From NCBI GenBank assembly GCA_021186555.1, contig JAJKFL010000002.1, forward strand, positions 10,043,001 through 10,107,000: a DNA stretch of 64,000 nt, in the 5' to 3' direction. Positions 31,940 through 42,969 of the stretch are shown here, in pieces. The position numbers were made by a program, and so were the translations under genes. Position 1 is the first letter of the stretch. Every line of letters begins with the position of its first letter. The stretch is from Reticulitermes speratus. Lineage: Eukaryota > Arthropoda > Insecta > Blattodea > Rhinotermitidae. The notes under the pieces were generated by a model that saw only the letters and a list, made by a program, of their open reading frames with translations, did no database searches and was not told the DNA's origin.

Positions 31940-33640
31940 TTCTAAAACAGCCGTATTGTTACTTTTCAAAATGGGTTCTGTGTACTTGAATTTATGTGCA
32001 GTCTTAATTTATATAACAGTAACAAAAGTAAAAGCTTATAATAATAATGTTAAGTCAGGAGAAGCTAACCCATGAATTAAATTGCGTATTATTTTGGGTT
32101 TGTTTGTAAAGTTTGATTCGTTTAACGTCACACTGACGACACAAAATTTGTAGGACTGAAATGTGTGCAGTAGAAATGTTTTCTCTATCGTGTTGTAACA
32201 GTAACTGATTGTTTTGCGTTTCTTGCTTGATGTACATAACATGAACACACATAGGGCTGGTCGCATTTTGTTCGCTTGTTTCATGTAACGAACAGCTGGG
32301 CGTTTATTTTAAATGTTGTATGAACGTTATGCCATTATGGGCCACCTTATACTTTTTAATTTCCTACAGTCTGTAATAAATAACATGGCGGACGCGCGAA
32401 CTTGTAAGGCAGGGACAGCGCTAGCAGCATTTGATGTAGAATTCTGCATTGATATGTGGTAACACATTTTTGAAAAATATGCAACGTCTGATGAGATACT
32501 TCGTATTCTTTGTTATTTTTGGTAAAATAGAACAAAGGGAGGCTACTTGAAATGTGTATTTAACTTTGGATTAATTGGCAATAACCGAAACATCTGTTCA
32601 AGCTGTTTATTTAAAAGCTGGTAGGGAAATGGATGACGAATAAATTCAAATATGAAATATTACTTTTATGCTAACAATTAAAAACATGGCCCCGTTGCGA
32701 ATCATTAGGTTTATATGCGTCAAATTTAACGTAACGAAAAAATGTGTTTGAAATTCTGTCCTTTCCAAGAATATATTTTCAGCTTATTTAACGACACATG
32801 ATGTGGCATCCGTTCATTGGATGGTAGTAAGTAATGAATTGGAAAGGATGCGGAAGGAGGCGTTCGTGGCCTAATTCAGAGCCTTCTCGTGCCGTTTGCC
32901 TGGAGAAACTAATGGATGCCGCGAATATGATCAGAACAGTCTGTATCCGAGCCGAGTTTCGAGCCAGGAACTTCCCCGAATTTAAATTAGAAGCGATTCA
33001 GCGTGAGCCAACTTCCTCGTTTTCGCAAGAACCAATAATATTACTATAAGATTTTAAGTTTCCACAGTGGGTGTTCCTCATATCATGGCCATGTGGGGTT
33101 TCATACCGTGTAGTGCAAATCCAGAAGACCATCTTTTTAATATTAGCAATAAGTTGTAATAGACAGTATTTTATCAAAACTCTAATTGAGTGATATTCAA
33201 ACCTACGACCATATGCACACGATACCAGCACATTAGCGCATGTTTCTGGCTACTGAGTGTTTCGTCCATGCTACGTAAATATAGATTATCAAATTAAAAT
33301 GGTCTGTCTAATATACGCCGCTAAGCGTTTTGGTTTACGAATACATTATGTTTTCTCTAACATTAATAGGTGCAAAGTACACGTGTGCAGACTCTGTACA
33401 GACTACTCCATCGTGTATTATTTAATCGAGACGTTCAATTACCGTGCACAAATCTGAAAACGTCTCATCTCCGCAGCTCAAATTTACGTCGCCTTCAGCT
33501 CCTGTAACAAGATTATGTACAATTAGTTGCCCCCAGAAAGCTAAGTGTTCGTGTTGTTTAATTAGCAGACTGTGTTGTAGATTTGAACTCTTTTCACAGT
33601 TTTGTTATAATTTAATCAAAAAGAAGGCACGTGTAAGAGC
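31940..33640. other. No gene recognised
   Basis: About 1.7 kb without exon or clear repeat. The TTATTTAACGACAC string at 32785 recalls that at 26675. Confidence 0.35.
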
Positions 33641-33790
33641 AGCTAGTGCAGCGGTACTCTGTTGGATTTGTATCCGTAAGACAGCCGGTTTGAAATCCGA
33701 CAGCTTTGTCGCCTGTCAAGACAGCAGTTTTTACTTCCTCCAAGTCAGTGCTGGTGCAGAGCTGAAGTAGGGGATACTTAGTGTCGAACT
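33640..33790 (+). mobile_element. tRNA-headed SINE fragment, family not assigned
   Basis: GTGCAGCGGTACTCTGTTGG could be an A-box region and CGGTTTGAAATCCG a B box, at tRNA-like spacing. The body does not match the other families here. Confidence 0.35.
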
Positions 33791-33844
33791 GAGCCTCTGG
33801 ACTTGGGGTGGATGTTGAGCTCATTCAACAGTGAGATGAAGTAG

Positions 33845-34620
33845 GGCGCTTCGGCGTTGAACTTACTCGCCAGAATTAGGATTAGATGAAATGAGGATCT
33901 TCGGTACTTACTTAATTTATAGGACGTAGTTGAAGTGGAGAGTTCCATTACTGAACTGGTGTACCAGACTTAGGACTAGATGAAATGAGGATCTTAGGTA
34001 CTTACCTAATTTATAGGACGTAGTTGAAGTTCCATTACTGAACTGGTGTACCAGACTTAGGATTAGATGAAATGAGGATCTTCGGTACTACATAATTTAT
34101 AGGACGTAGTTGAAGTTCCATTACTGAACTGGTGTACCAGACTTAGGATTAGATGATATGAGGATCTTCGGTACTTACCTAATTTATAGGACGTAGTTGA
34201 ATTTCCATTACTGAACTGGTGTACCAGACTTAGGATTAGATGAAATGAGGATCTTCGGTACTTACATAATTTATAGGACGTAGTTGAAGTGGAGAGTTCC
34301 ATTACTGAACTGGTGTACCAGACTTAGGATTAGATGAAATGAGGATCTTCGGTACTTACCTAATTTATAGGACGTAGTTGAGGTTCCATTACTGAACTGG
34401 TGTACCAGACTTAGGATTAGATGAAATGAGGATCTTCGGTACTTACCTAATTTATAGGACGTAGTTGAAGTGGAGAGTTCCATTACTGAACTGGTGTACC
34501 AGACTTAGGATTAGATGAAATGAGGATCTTCGGTACTTACATAATTTATAGGACGTAATTGAAAACTGGTTTACCGAACTTAGGATGAGATGAAACGGGA
34601 AGCTTCAGTGTTGAAATGAT
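33845..34620. repeat. 87/94-bp tandem array, about eight copies, with older flanks
   Basis: TTCCATTACTGAACTGGTG recurs at 33943, 34030, 34116, 34203, 34297, 34384 and 34478, giving periods 87, 86, 87, 94, 87 and 94. The 94-base form carries an extra GGAGAG-type insertion. The same words fade into degenerate copies at 33780-33845 and 34560-34880 (GAACTTACTCGCCAGAATTA; TTGAACTGATTCACCAGACT), showing an older, wider array. Confidence 0.93.
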
Positions 34621-34993
34621 GCAGCGTACTTAAGGTACTTGATGATCAGGTTCATTGTTGAATTGATGCACTGGACATAGGATTGGTTTCAATTGGGGAG
34701 CTTCAGTATTGAAGTGATTGACAGGATTTTGTATTACATGAAAGGGACAGTTTATTGTTGAACTGATTCACCAGACTTAGGATGGTTGAGTGAGTATGCA
34801 ATTTAATTGTTTAACTAATTCACTAAACGAGGCTAAGTGGGTAACATTAGTGTTGAACTCACTTGTACATGGGTGTTTTAGTGCCTTCTGTTCATGACAG
34901 ACTTTGTGAGTGTTATTTCTGTATGTTCCACTCGCTGTAATATTTAAAATATTCTGCATTTTTCTCACAGAGTAGGGTATTAAAGTTTTTTTT

Positions 34994-35024
34994 TCCTTCT
35001 TCTTCTTCTTCTTCTTCCTCTTCA
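34994..35024. repeat. (TTC)n microsatellite
   Basis: CTTCTT-type pyrimidine run, eight units with one CCT interruption. Confidence 0.85.
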
Positions 35025-35464
35025 GGATAGACTGAGAATGTTTACTTCAGTAGCATTAAACGATTAGACTGTGTAGTGAAATCAGAGGGTTTCCTTGTGC
35101 AGTAGAAATTTGTGTCTATAAATATTATCCCGAACAATTTCAACCTTCAATAATAAAGTTAATAGGATAACCCGTTGCATCCTTCCAGGGCCGGCCCATG
35201 CATTCCTGCAGCTCTGTGGAAACTCCGATTTCTCCGTTCGAGCACGCACGCTCGTGTTTACATTATTCAGCTACTGCTATGCTAAACGTTTCCATATGTG
35301 CTTTTGTTCATCGTAAAATAATGCATAGGCATGTCTGGAAATTTGTATATGAGATGGGACGGAATGGATTTTTTATGAGATCTTATGCTTTATTCTCTGC
35401 TAAAACTGTCGGCATGCTGGTCACTCATTTACCACAGCATAAAGCCTGTCTTGTTAAATAAAAA

Positions 35465-35590
35465 GGACCGAAGATCACAATCGCGTTCGTAGCGTTCATG
35501 CTTTGTATTCAGCAGGTTCTGGATTCAAATCTCGGCCATGCTACCGACTATCATGAGGTTTTCATAGTTCTCCTCTTGCCACACATATGT
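35465..35590 (+). mobile_element. SINE-6-like fragment
   Basis: B-box-like TGGATTCAAATCTCGG (35520-35535) is followed by CCATGCTACCGACTATC and TGAGGTTTTCATAGTTCTCC, the same kind of order as 38445-38620. Confidence 0.45.
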
Positions 35591-35605
35591 AAACCAAATG
35601 AAAGC

Positions 35606-35655
35606 TAGGGCACTGAAGATGACAGAAGCATAAGGCTTCGAAACGCTTGTGGCTA
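35606..35655 (+). repeat. Hammerhead-like motif, degenerate
   Basis: CTGAAGA, then T and four unpaired bases, stem GAAGC/GCTTC, GAAA, CGCTTGTGGC. The core heptamer and GAAA are present but stem II is displaced and no stem III or stem I partner is clear. Confidence 0.35.
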
Positions 35656-35833
35656 CAAGAAGGTTGTTAAGTGTAGAAAGGCGTTTGGGAAAAACAGTAG
35701 AAATTTAACAGACATGTTTGCATATCCGGACTTTGCTATACATTTCGTTTTGAAATGACCTAACTTTGAGCGGTTTCAGGGCTATATCAAACTCACTGAG
35801 ATTATTGTTATTACTGTAAGCGAATCTGTGCCA

Positions 35834-36029
35834 GCCGGTGGGTCAGCGTAGGGACTAATCGACGGGATGGACAACCAGAGTGTCGAGGTTCGATTCCCGG
35901 TGAGGGTTAAGATTTTCTGAGATTCTCTTGGCTCGCGCTCGTTTATTTCTGGGACACTATCGTTACACGACGCCGCTATCCAAAAGGCAGATCTCATCAA
36001 CATCGCGGCGGAAGCCTGAAATCAAGGTT
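35834..36029 (+). mobile_element. tRNA-headed SINE ending in the CATCGCGGCGG module
   Basis: GGTGGGTCAGCGTAGGGACT and B box GAGGTTCGATTCCCGG form a tRNA-like head. The end CATCGCGGCGGAAGCCTGAA (36001-36020) is shared with 19233-19252, downstream of a hammerhead-like motif. Confidence 0.6.
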
Positions 36030-37950
36030 TAAGATATTCTGTTCGCCCTACTTCCATTCTGGTTTTGGGCCCCGCCTTGTCTTCTCTCCAAAGGGTACCA
36101 TGGGCTCTCTCTTCGCGGGTAAATTGACCGATGCGTGTTGCTGTCCGTGCATGTCCGTATGCTTCCGAAGGTTATGAAAGACTGGCGCTAGACCTCCATA
36201 AGAAGGCCAAGGCTCACAGCGGACTGTAATGCTATTTTTTCAGCTTGATACATGAATCCGTGGGAGCTTCAATTTACGGTTAGTCGACTTTAAGGAAGTG
36301 TGTTTAGGAACAAACGCCGAGAAAGCTAGTATGTCAATGTTGTTTTTAGTGAAGAATTTTGAACCTAAGTACAGATTTTGTATACCTTAAATCTGTCAGC
36401 TGGAGCTAAACTCAAAGTTTTGCGCCGTATCCATGTTTGTATTTTTTGAAAATATATAAAACTTTGGTTGATGTAGGCCTGCGTATCAGTTGAATTGCTT
36501 GTAATTATCAGGTGTGGAAATGTGGTTTAACATAAACTAGAACAAAAGGGATTTCAATTACTTGCGGACTCTCCTGGCATTTATCCAATCCTCCGTAAAG
36601 CCACAACACAGTTTGCCTTTAATTACGGGAGTGAAACGAACATGACATTTCCGTCGTTGGCTGATTGGCTACGTTCTTGTTGCTTTTGTTTGCGGGAACA
36701 GACAGTTATGAAAATACTTTGATAAAGTGTCTAAAAATGTAAAAAAAAAATTACTGAATGCGAATGGTCGGTATCGGGGAAATTGACTGTTTAAATAACG
36801 AAACACCGCCACTACTGAACAAGAAGAGATATGATGTGTGTGCCTGTGTGCCGCACAGACAATGCAGCAATGGTGTGTCACTGAACAACTGAACAAATGG
36901 ACGAAATGATACCAAAGCCACCTGCGATTCGAATTGTGTTTGAATGAATTGTGTTGTTGTACCCGTTTAAATAATACTTAAAATTTCGGTTCCTACTAAC
37001 ATGGAAACATGCTCCATTTATGTTATAGATATAGGTCTATGCCCAGTAATTAAGTATGGGAAAACTATGCAGAGGTACTGGATAACACGGCCCTTTTATC
37101 ATCGTATGCCCTTATTAAATAATTCCACGAAACAGAGTCCTTTAACAGCTGGTAATTGCTCTAGAGCTATCTTGGGCCAACTCAGCGGTGGATATATGGA
37201 CTTATACAGCTCCTTGTATATACGTTCTGCTGATTGGCTTTTCCCGACAGGTGAAACGTAGCCTGATCAAAAAGTAAGGTATCTGGAAGGAATCCGGGAC
37301 GATATCGATGCAACTCGTCATATCAGTAACCAAGTTCTATCGAAATGGTTTGTGTCCAGCTTCGGCTCCTGGACTGTCGGCAGTTTGCAAGCATACAGGT
37401 GCAGCCCTTCGCATGGCACTGTGCACCATCTTACGCGGCAGCCTACACTTGACAGATGCAGGCAGGCTTCTCTGAAAAGCATTCCGCACATGTTTGACCT
37501 CCTTTCGCACCTTCAGGTTGTCTCTAAACGTCCCCGATCGTCAAATAATGCTCAGACCGAGCTGTATATCATCTTAATTCCGGCGATACTCTCTTGGCAT
37601 CGTAATGGAGGACTTCATTATTGCTCACCACACAACACGTGCTCGCCGCTCTGGGCACGCCGTTTTGTGTTTATAGACTGCAACGCCGCACAGCGGAAAC
37701 GGAGGTAACTTCGAAGTCACGCAGTAAAATTATTTGAATTTCTCTTACTGATGTCGCAAATCAAGTTGTTTCAGCTGTTATACGTGGCTTTGCATGATTA
37801 CCTGCATAGTAATTCTCATTCCTCTCGTGAAGTATGCACACATTTCGTGAGATATTGTATAATTACTTATTTAAGAAACAAAGTAGGTTTGTTGCGATCA
37901 GAAGACGCGTGATTTGAATATGCTGTCTGCTGTTGGAGCAGAAATGAACA
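36030..37950. other. No gene recognised; GC-richer block 37350-37700
   Basis: The block 37352-37708 is open on + for 118 codons; no domain is recognised in either strand and no splice sites frame it. 36060-36140 has faint SINE-1 wording (GGGTACCATGGGC, GCGGGTAAATTGACCG). Confidence 0.3.
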
Positions 37951-37965
37951 ATCAGCGGAGGGATA

Positions 37966-38257
37966 AGGTAAAGGTAAAGGTAAAGTTGCCCTACAACAGG
38001 CCATGAAGTCCCAGAGGGGGAGTAGAGGCATAGCTGTACTCTTTCCTTAACGTCGGCGCTAGTTGGGGGTGGGTGGTCAACGCCACGCCCCGGCCGCTTT
38101 ACCCCCGGGAATGATCCGGTACCCATTGTACAGGAGGCTGGTTAGGCCCCTGGGCCGGTCTGGACGGGTGCTGAAAATCTCGCCCCCACCGGGATTCGAT
38201 CCCCGGACCGTCCAGCTCGTAGCGAGTCAATATACCGACTACGCTATCCCGGCCCAT
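37966..38257 (-). mobile_element. SINE-1, full length, 15-bp target-site duplication
   Basis: A perfect ATCAGCGGAGGGATA lies at 37951-37965 and 38258-38272. On the minus strand: head GGGCCGGGATAGCGTAGTCG, B box GGGGATCGAATCCCGG, body, and an (ACCTTT)n tail (plus-strand 37966-37985). It fixes the SINE-1 limits (292 bp) and polarity. Confidence 0.95.
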
Positions 38258-38444
38258 ATCAGCGGAGGGATACATAATAAAAGTGCGTACTTAAACGTGT
38301 AACCGGTTGTAGATGAGGAGGACATAAGCCTAAGGTAGTTGAAAGTCATTTATGTAGCGAATAATAAACATCGCTAACAGGAACTGGTAGGCTTCGTGTA
38401 TATGCTCGTATCTTGGCTTTTCAGGAACGTGAATTTGCTTTTGT

Positions 38445-38620
38445 TAAAGTTGACTCTAGCGGTAGAAATTCTGACGTGTACTAAGGAAGTGACCGGTTCG
38501 AATGTCGGCTGCGACACCGACTATCCGGATTGACGTTTTCGTCGCTTTCCTCAGACCCACAGTAAAATGCTGGGATAATGCCTAGGAAGTAGGCCACGGT
38601 CACTTCCATTCAATTCGAAT
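38445..38620 (+). mobile_element. SINE-6
   Basis: A B box GGTTCGAATGTCGG (38494-38507) is followed by GACGTTTTCGTCGCTTTCC and AAAATGCTGGGATAATGCC, a body type widespread in insect tRNA-SINEs. The related copy is at 59560-59732. Confidence 0.65.
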
Positions 38621-38629
38621 TCGGCCATT

Positions 38630-39230
38630 CACATAGCACTTTCTTTCAACGTTATATAAAATTACTCTGAATTACTGAGGGTCGTAAAACAGACCGTAAA
38701 TGAAACTGAATGTTTGTTATCTTTTAAGATAAAGGAACACGGACTCGTAGTACAGACCTACTCCGACACAAAAGATAAAGGCAGAAGTGATTGTAAACGT
38801 TTATTGGTTAATCAAAAACAGGAATCAAAGCTGGTATGGATGAATGTAATTCAGGTTTTGAAGACCCTATAAATTTTATCGTGTAAATTACGGAACTCTC
38901 TTGTCTGTTTTAAATCCCTGCTTCTGTGATTTTCTTTCAGACTCTTCTGTGATTTTCCCCTCTGATTCGAAGCTATATTCCTGTCACGCGTTCCTACATT
39001 TTATCATGGGTGATCTGAAAAAAGAAATTTACTATGATTTTCATAAATTAGGTACGGACTTTGCGAACATCCTCTAGATGGATATCGGTCAGTTAGCTCA
39101 GGCCGTTTCTTTTTAGATTTTTCTTCTAATTGTAATTGTAATTAACGATCAAGTCCCACAAAATGGGGGAACTGTTAGCTTCTCAGAAAGGACTCTGCTT
39201 CATGGCGATATGTGATTCATAATTGTCGTG
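38630..39230. other. Intron sequence before the second PKC exon; nothing recognised
   Basis: No repeat was identified. The last 20 bases form the polypyrimidine tract of the acceptor. Confidence 0.45.
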
Positions 39231-39244
39231 TTTTTCTGTTGCAG

Positions 39245-39327
39245 TGTGCAGTTTCGTCGTCCACAAGAGATGCCACGAATATGTCTCCTTTACATGTCCC
39301 GGCGCGGACAAAGGGGCCGACTCAGAT
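39245..39327 (+). CDS. Pkc53E: Conventional protein kinase C, internal 83-base exon (end of first C1 domain)
   Basis: The exon follows a strong acceptor (TTTTTCTGTTGCAG, ending 39244) and is followed by donor GTGAGT at 39328. Its first two bases complete the Val codon begun at 22442. It then encodes [17 protein letters not shown] followed by [10 protein letters not shown], 27 codons with no stop, ending in phase 0. It supplies the last four core zinc ligands of the C1 pattern (Cys, His, Cys, Cys, with spacings C-x4-H-x2-C-x7-C) and the acidic linker that separates C1A from C1B in conventional PKCs. A second acceptor-like AG (TGTGCAG) lies 6 bases inside, but using it would lose the Val-Cys pair. 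The wording fits conventional rather than novel (delta/epsilon-type) PKC. The next exon should start the C1B domain and is not found before 64000. Confidence 0.93.
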
Positions 39328-39797
39328 GTGAGTACATCTTTCACTATATGTAGATAGAGAAAACTGTGACAGTTATACACGGCACGCTTTTCTCTATCTA
39401 AAAGGAATTAGTGTTGAGATTTGTCTGCTTGCAGAATTAACTTCTCCATGGTCTTAGTAACGCGAACGCAAAGCTGATGATATCTACAGTCAATTACTGT
39501 GACGTTAAAGTAAATTAAACCACTCAGTCTATTGTCAACAGCCTATCACAACGCCCCCTACAGTGATATTTCGACAGTGCATACAGTAAATTGGTGACAG
39601 GAGAAATAGCCGTCTCCATATTTCATGTAGTTTATAATCTTGCGAGTTTTAAGTTTTTCGCAGTGGTGTAGCTATGGATTCAGTTCTTCTGGAATATGAC
39701 TGCGTCACGTGCTAGAGGGATTTCGACGTTTCTGAAGGGCGTAATGCTTTCACCTGCAAGAGTTAAGATGTCCTAGAAGAACACTTTTAGGGTTTGT

Positions 39798-39890
39798 TGA
39801 CCCTTGCAGATGGAGGTAGTGTGTTCCCTCGAAACGTCGGGATCCGAATACCCGTGACGCAACGTCATACACCAGAAATACAGATTCCTT
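39798..39890 (+). repeat. Hammerhead-like class II motif
   Basis: GACCC, TTGCAGA (C3 changed to T; 39804-39810), a stem GAGG/CCTC, GAAACGTCGGG, then ATCCGAATACCCGTGACGCA, similar to the 3' side at 19171-19210. It is probably inactive. Confidence 0.45.
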
Positions 39891-39899
39891 ATTTTATAA

Positions 39900-40284
39900 C
39901 TTTGTTTTTAGTTGTTCATGATATAAAGTCCAGGATGTATCCGCCGTCTGATTTCCTGATATAAGATACTAAAATATTTCACGAAAGCTTTTTTTTTTTA
40001 ACAGTAGTATAGTAGTGAAACAGTAAAGTAGTGGAATTTGAACCATTGTTGTGTACATCGTCTGAACTCGCGCGAATTAAGCCCAAAATTCCAGAAATTC
40101 CAGAAGGCTACATTAATCAGTTGCTAGGGTACAATTTATTCCCGAGACACAAGTTCCTACATGAAATCAGGATGTCATAATTCCAAGCAATCACACGGCA
40201 CCATGTCTTGCATTATCTTTGTTACGCTGGCAAAAATCACACCTGCGTTATAGTTCTTTTGTATTTCAAATTGCGACATTCAGT
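39900..40284. other. No gene recognised
   Basis: Unassigned intron sequence. Confidence 0.35.
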
Positions 40285-40292
40285 ATCTAGAC

Positions 40293-40581
40293 GTGGCCAT
40301 AATGCGGCTCGCTTACGTCACTGGTGCATCTCGCGCAAGTTGCCTGAAAAAAAATGTTCATTTAATTTATATGCACACGAGGCCGACTGGGAATGGAATT
40401 TTAACAGATTTTCTAAAGAAATGAGACTCATAATTAAACTGAAAGTAACATAATGTAGCTGGGTGAACAGAAGTAGAAAACAATAAAAAATAAGGCGAAA
40501 ATATTTTATTCTCTTCATGACTCTTGGCTAAGCTGCCTTATAAATTGCGGCTCCCGACGCTTGTCTAGCTTACCGCCACTG
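40293..40581 (+). mobile_element. hAT-type MITE M1, second copy, 8-bp duplication
   Basis: ATCTAGAC flanks both sides (40285-40292, 40582-40589). The left end GTGGCCATAATGCGGCTCGC lacks the first two bases expected from the right end (CCGCCACTG). The interior matches 9884-10184 (ATGCACACGAGGCCGAC, GATTTTCTAAAGAAATGAGA). Confidence 0.82.
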
Positions 40582-40669
40582 ATCTAGACTATACAACGTT
40601 AGTGGTGGGTGAATAAATATGAATATGGAGCTTTGATGGAATAATAATTGACTGTGAAAAGCCGAAATA

Positions 40670-40777
40670 CCTTTGCGTTTTTGTTCATTACAAGTCCGAC
40701 GTGGACTACCTTGGGATCGAACCGTGACGACCATGGTGAGAAGCGAATGACAGCCACATGAGCTGTGACACGGCATA
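40670..40777 (-). mobile_element. SINE-4 head fragment
   Basis: Minus strand: GCCGTGTCACAGCTCATGTG, CTTCTCACCATGG and B box ACGGTTCGATCCCAAGG match the family-4 head. Only about 110 bases remain. Confidence 0.55.
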
Positions 40778-41509
40778 CGCCAGTTTTGGTAACTTCAGTT
40801 TTCAAAAGGTGTGTGTTTATGTTGGGGGGGGGGGGGTGGACTCACTTGTAATTTTGAGAGATCTAACGTTTTTTCCTCAAACACCAAGTAACCCCCCCAA
40901 AAAGCCATCTTTTTAACGGAAGTGTGTCGTGCGTAACGTGGAAGGCTACGATCTGAGAAGTTAGTTCTGTGGCTGTTGCACTAGTTATAAGAACGTGACT
41001 TAACTGCCTTTCCTTTGCAGGATGTCGAATTACTTTATGTGCCTGTGCTTTCTGTTTTTTTTGCAGGAGCATTTCGATACGTGTATCTGTATGTGTGTGC
41101 GTGCGAGCGTGCTTATTGATGTCAGAGTTAAATGTTGTGTTGACAGAAAATTGTGCACTTGTGTATAAGTATAGAATGGCAAAGAGGAAAGGAGTTACTG
41201 CTTGAGTACTGTATAGTAAGAAACCTAATGTAATATGTAAAATGTAACCAAATTTTCTGTCGAATTTTTGTCCTCTGTTTCTGCCTCAGACCAAATAGAC
41301 AAAACCAAATGACAGTGTGAAATTCATTCCATTGTGTTGCTCATATATTTTGGTTAAGGGTGCGTGCGATTCAAATCCTAATTCCCAGTCTTTTTTATTT
41401 TGTATAGGTAAATTTTATTCCTTAATTTGAGCGTTGTTTCTGTTCAAAATTTTAAGTACTATAAAATCAAGATTAGGAAGATTAAAGGACTGTCAGTCGT
41501 CCTAATCTT

Positions 41510-41587
41510 GTGTCAACATCACAACGGAATGAACCATATCAACACTATGTGTCAACATCACAACGGGATGAACCATATCAACACTAT
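41510..41587. repeat. 39-bp tandem duplication
   Basis: Two copies (41510-41548, 41549-41587) differ at one base. A small hairpin (CAAGATTAGGA with TCCTAATCTTG) immediately precedes them at 41468-41510. Confidence 0.92.
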
Positions 41588-41644
41588 AAAATCGACCATA
41601 TCCCAGCCAAGGAAAGGTTTTCAGCTTTTACTGTGTAAGATTGC

Positions 41645-41740
41645 TGTTTAACCCTTTAAACACGAAGTGTAAACTGTTTCATTTAAATACCCAGTTCGTA
41701 CCGCGCAGTAAACACTTTTCATCTCGGTTAAAAAACAAAT
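41645..41740. repeat. Dispersed repeat Y (CCCTTTAAA ... GCGGTA/GAGACGG type)
   Basis: TTAACCCTTTAAACACG followed by TACCGCGCAGTAAACAC resembles, in direct or inverted form, strings at 7842, 49197/49497, 53040, 61606 and 63700. Limits are not defined. Confidence 0.4.
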
Positions 41741-41749
41741 CAATTTATG

Positions 41750-42170
41750 TTATATAAGGCAAAAGTCGCTGTTTGTTGTAATATAAATACAATACACATA
41801 AATACAGTGTGGGCAGAATGTAGAATTTTTGAATGTTAAAACTGTTGATGCATCAAGTAACCATTAATCTTTGAAAGGTTAAGGTTAACGCAGATTTACT
41901 GAAACGTCGTAATTTCATTAAAATCAGGACTTAGCCTATAATAAGGTATGTTCCGACTCCATTACAACTTAAAATTCGTCATTTCAGCGTTTCTTAGGCC
42001 GTCCGAACTTTCATCGACTTGTCGGTTTATGTGTATTTTGAGAGTTATAAGACGTCGATCCAGTCTAAAGATGGTTGTACCATCTACTCCTATAACATGC
42101 TGCCTTTACAACAGTTATTGACGGATGTCTTCATTGTGTTTGTGTTCTAATAATGCATCATTATATACTG
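41750..42170. other. No gene recognised
   Basis: Unassigned intron sequence. Confidence 0.35.
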
Positions 42171-42171
42171 C

Positions 42172-42690
42172 TAGAGCGTAGTCGGTACAGAGACTCGCTA
42201 CGGGCTGGACGGTCCGGGGATCGAATCCCGGTGGGGGCGAGATTATTCGCAGCCGTCCAGACCGGCCCTGGGGCCCACCCAGCCTCCTATACAATGGGTA
42301 CCGGATCTCTTTCCCGGGGGTAAAGCGGCCGGGGCGTGGAGTTGACCACCCACCCTCATCTAGTAAGGTAAAACAATCCCATTACAGGCCTTGACAGGCC
42401 CTTAGGGCTCCAGGAGGTCGAGGCTGCTAGGTTTTTAGACAATCGGCACATGAAGGTGGTAAGGTTGTCAGCCCTACGCACCGGCCGCCTTTACCCCCCA
42501 GGAAAGATTCCTGGTACTCATTTCTGTTAGAGGCTGAGTCGACCCCAGGACCACAGTGCGGCCGAATGGATTATGTCAATGAAAAATTCCAGTGACACCA
42601 TCGACCCTAATCTAGTGCCAGGGTTAAAGAAAGAGTAGAGCTATACCTCTGCTCCCCCTCTGTGCCTTCATGGCCTCTTCTAGGGAGAAC
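42172..42690 (+). mobile_element. SINE-1 split by a SINE-2 insertion
   Basis: The head and body run from 42172 (GCGTAGTCGG, B box GGGGATCGAATCCCGG) to CATCTAGT at 42364. They resume at 42604 and end with the GGGAGAACTTTACC tail near 42690. The interruption is the SINE-2 at 42365-42603. Confidence 0.9.
42365..42603 (-). mobile_element. SINE-2, 5'-truncated, nested, 13-bp duplication
   Basis: It is flanked by ACCCTCATCTAGT (42352-42364) and ACCCTAATCTAGT (42604-42616), one change. On the minus strand it begins at CGATGGTGTCACTGG, just after where the B box ends in the complete copy at 50589, and ends in a TTTTACCTT tail. Confidence 0.92.
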
Positions 42691-42708
42691 TTTACCTTTT
42701 ACCTTAGA

Positions 42709-42965
42709 TCTGAGATAACGAAATCGGCATAGTGACTAAGCTACGGACTCGACGACCCGAGAATTTGTGTTTGATTCGTGGCAGGAATGAAGATGTTACT
42801 CTCCTTCAGATGTTTATATCGGCCCAGGGGCCCATCCAACGTCCTGTCAAGTTCCTACCGGTGCTTCTTTTCTCCCGGGGTAAAGTGCATAGAACTGACC
42901 GCTTGTCAAGCTGGAGAAATCTTTGAGCCATGTCTTCTCTCCTTCATGCGTCTTCATTGTGTGGT
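42709..42965 (+). mobile_element. SINE-1 relic
   Basis: ATCGGCATAGTGACTAAGCT, TTGATTCGTGGC (B box eroded), CCCAGGGGCCCATCC, TCTCCCGGGGTAAAG follow the SINE-1 order. It directly follows another SINE-1. Confidence 0.65.
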
Positions 42966-42969
42966 ACTT

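Larger units (their letters stand above)
22443..39244 (+). other. PKC intron between the two C1A exons (16.8 kb)
   Basis: The intron is bounded by GTAAGT at 22443 and TTGCAG at 39244 and is a phase-1 intron within a Val codon. It contains three tandem arrays (23170-23790, 25505-25680, 33845-34620), a mariner-type element (24118-24657), a LINE 3' end and several SINEs. No further PKC-like coding sequence was seen in it. Confidence 0.85.

Noticed and set aside
34063..34483. Minus-strand repeat protein (SNGTSTTSYKLGKYRRSS type)
   Set aside because: It is a translation of the 87-bp satellite; frames break whenever the unit length is not a multiple of three.
33845..34620. CRISPR array
   Set aside because: The units are directly adjacent long satellite repeats without distinct spacers, in a eukaryotic intron.
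37352..37708. 118-codon + frame as a host exon
   Set aside because: Neither strand gives a recognised domain and no acceptor/donor pair fits; kept only as an unassigned GC-richer block.
40980..41070. Exon between two pyrimidine-tract acceptors
   Set aside because: No donor and no recognisable coding; consecutive acceptor-like strings only.
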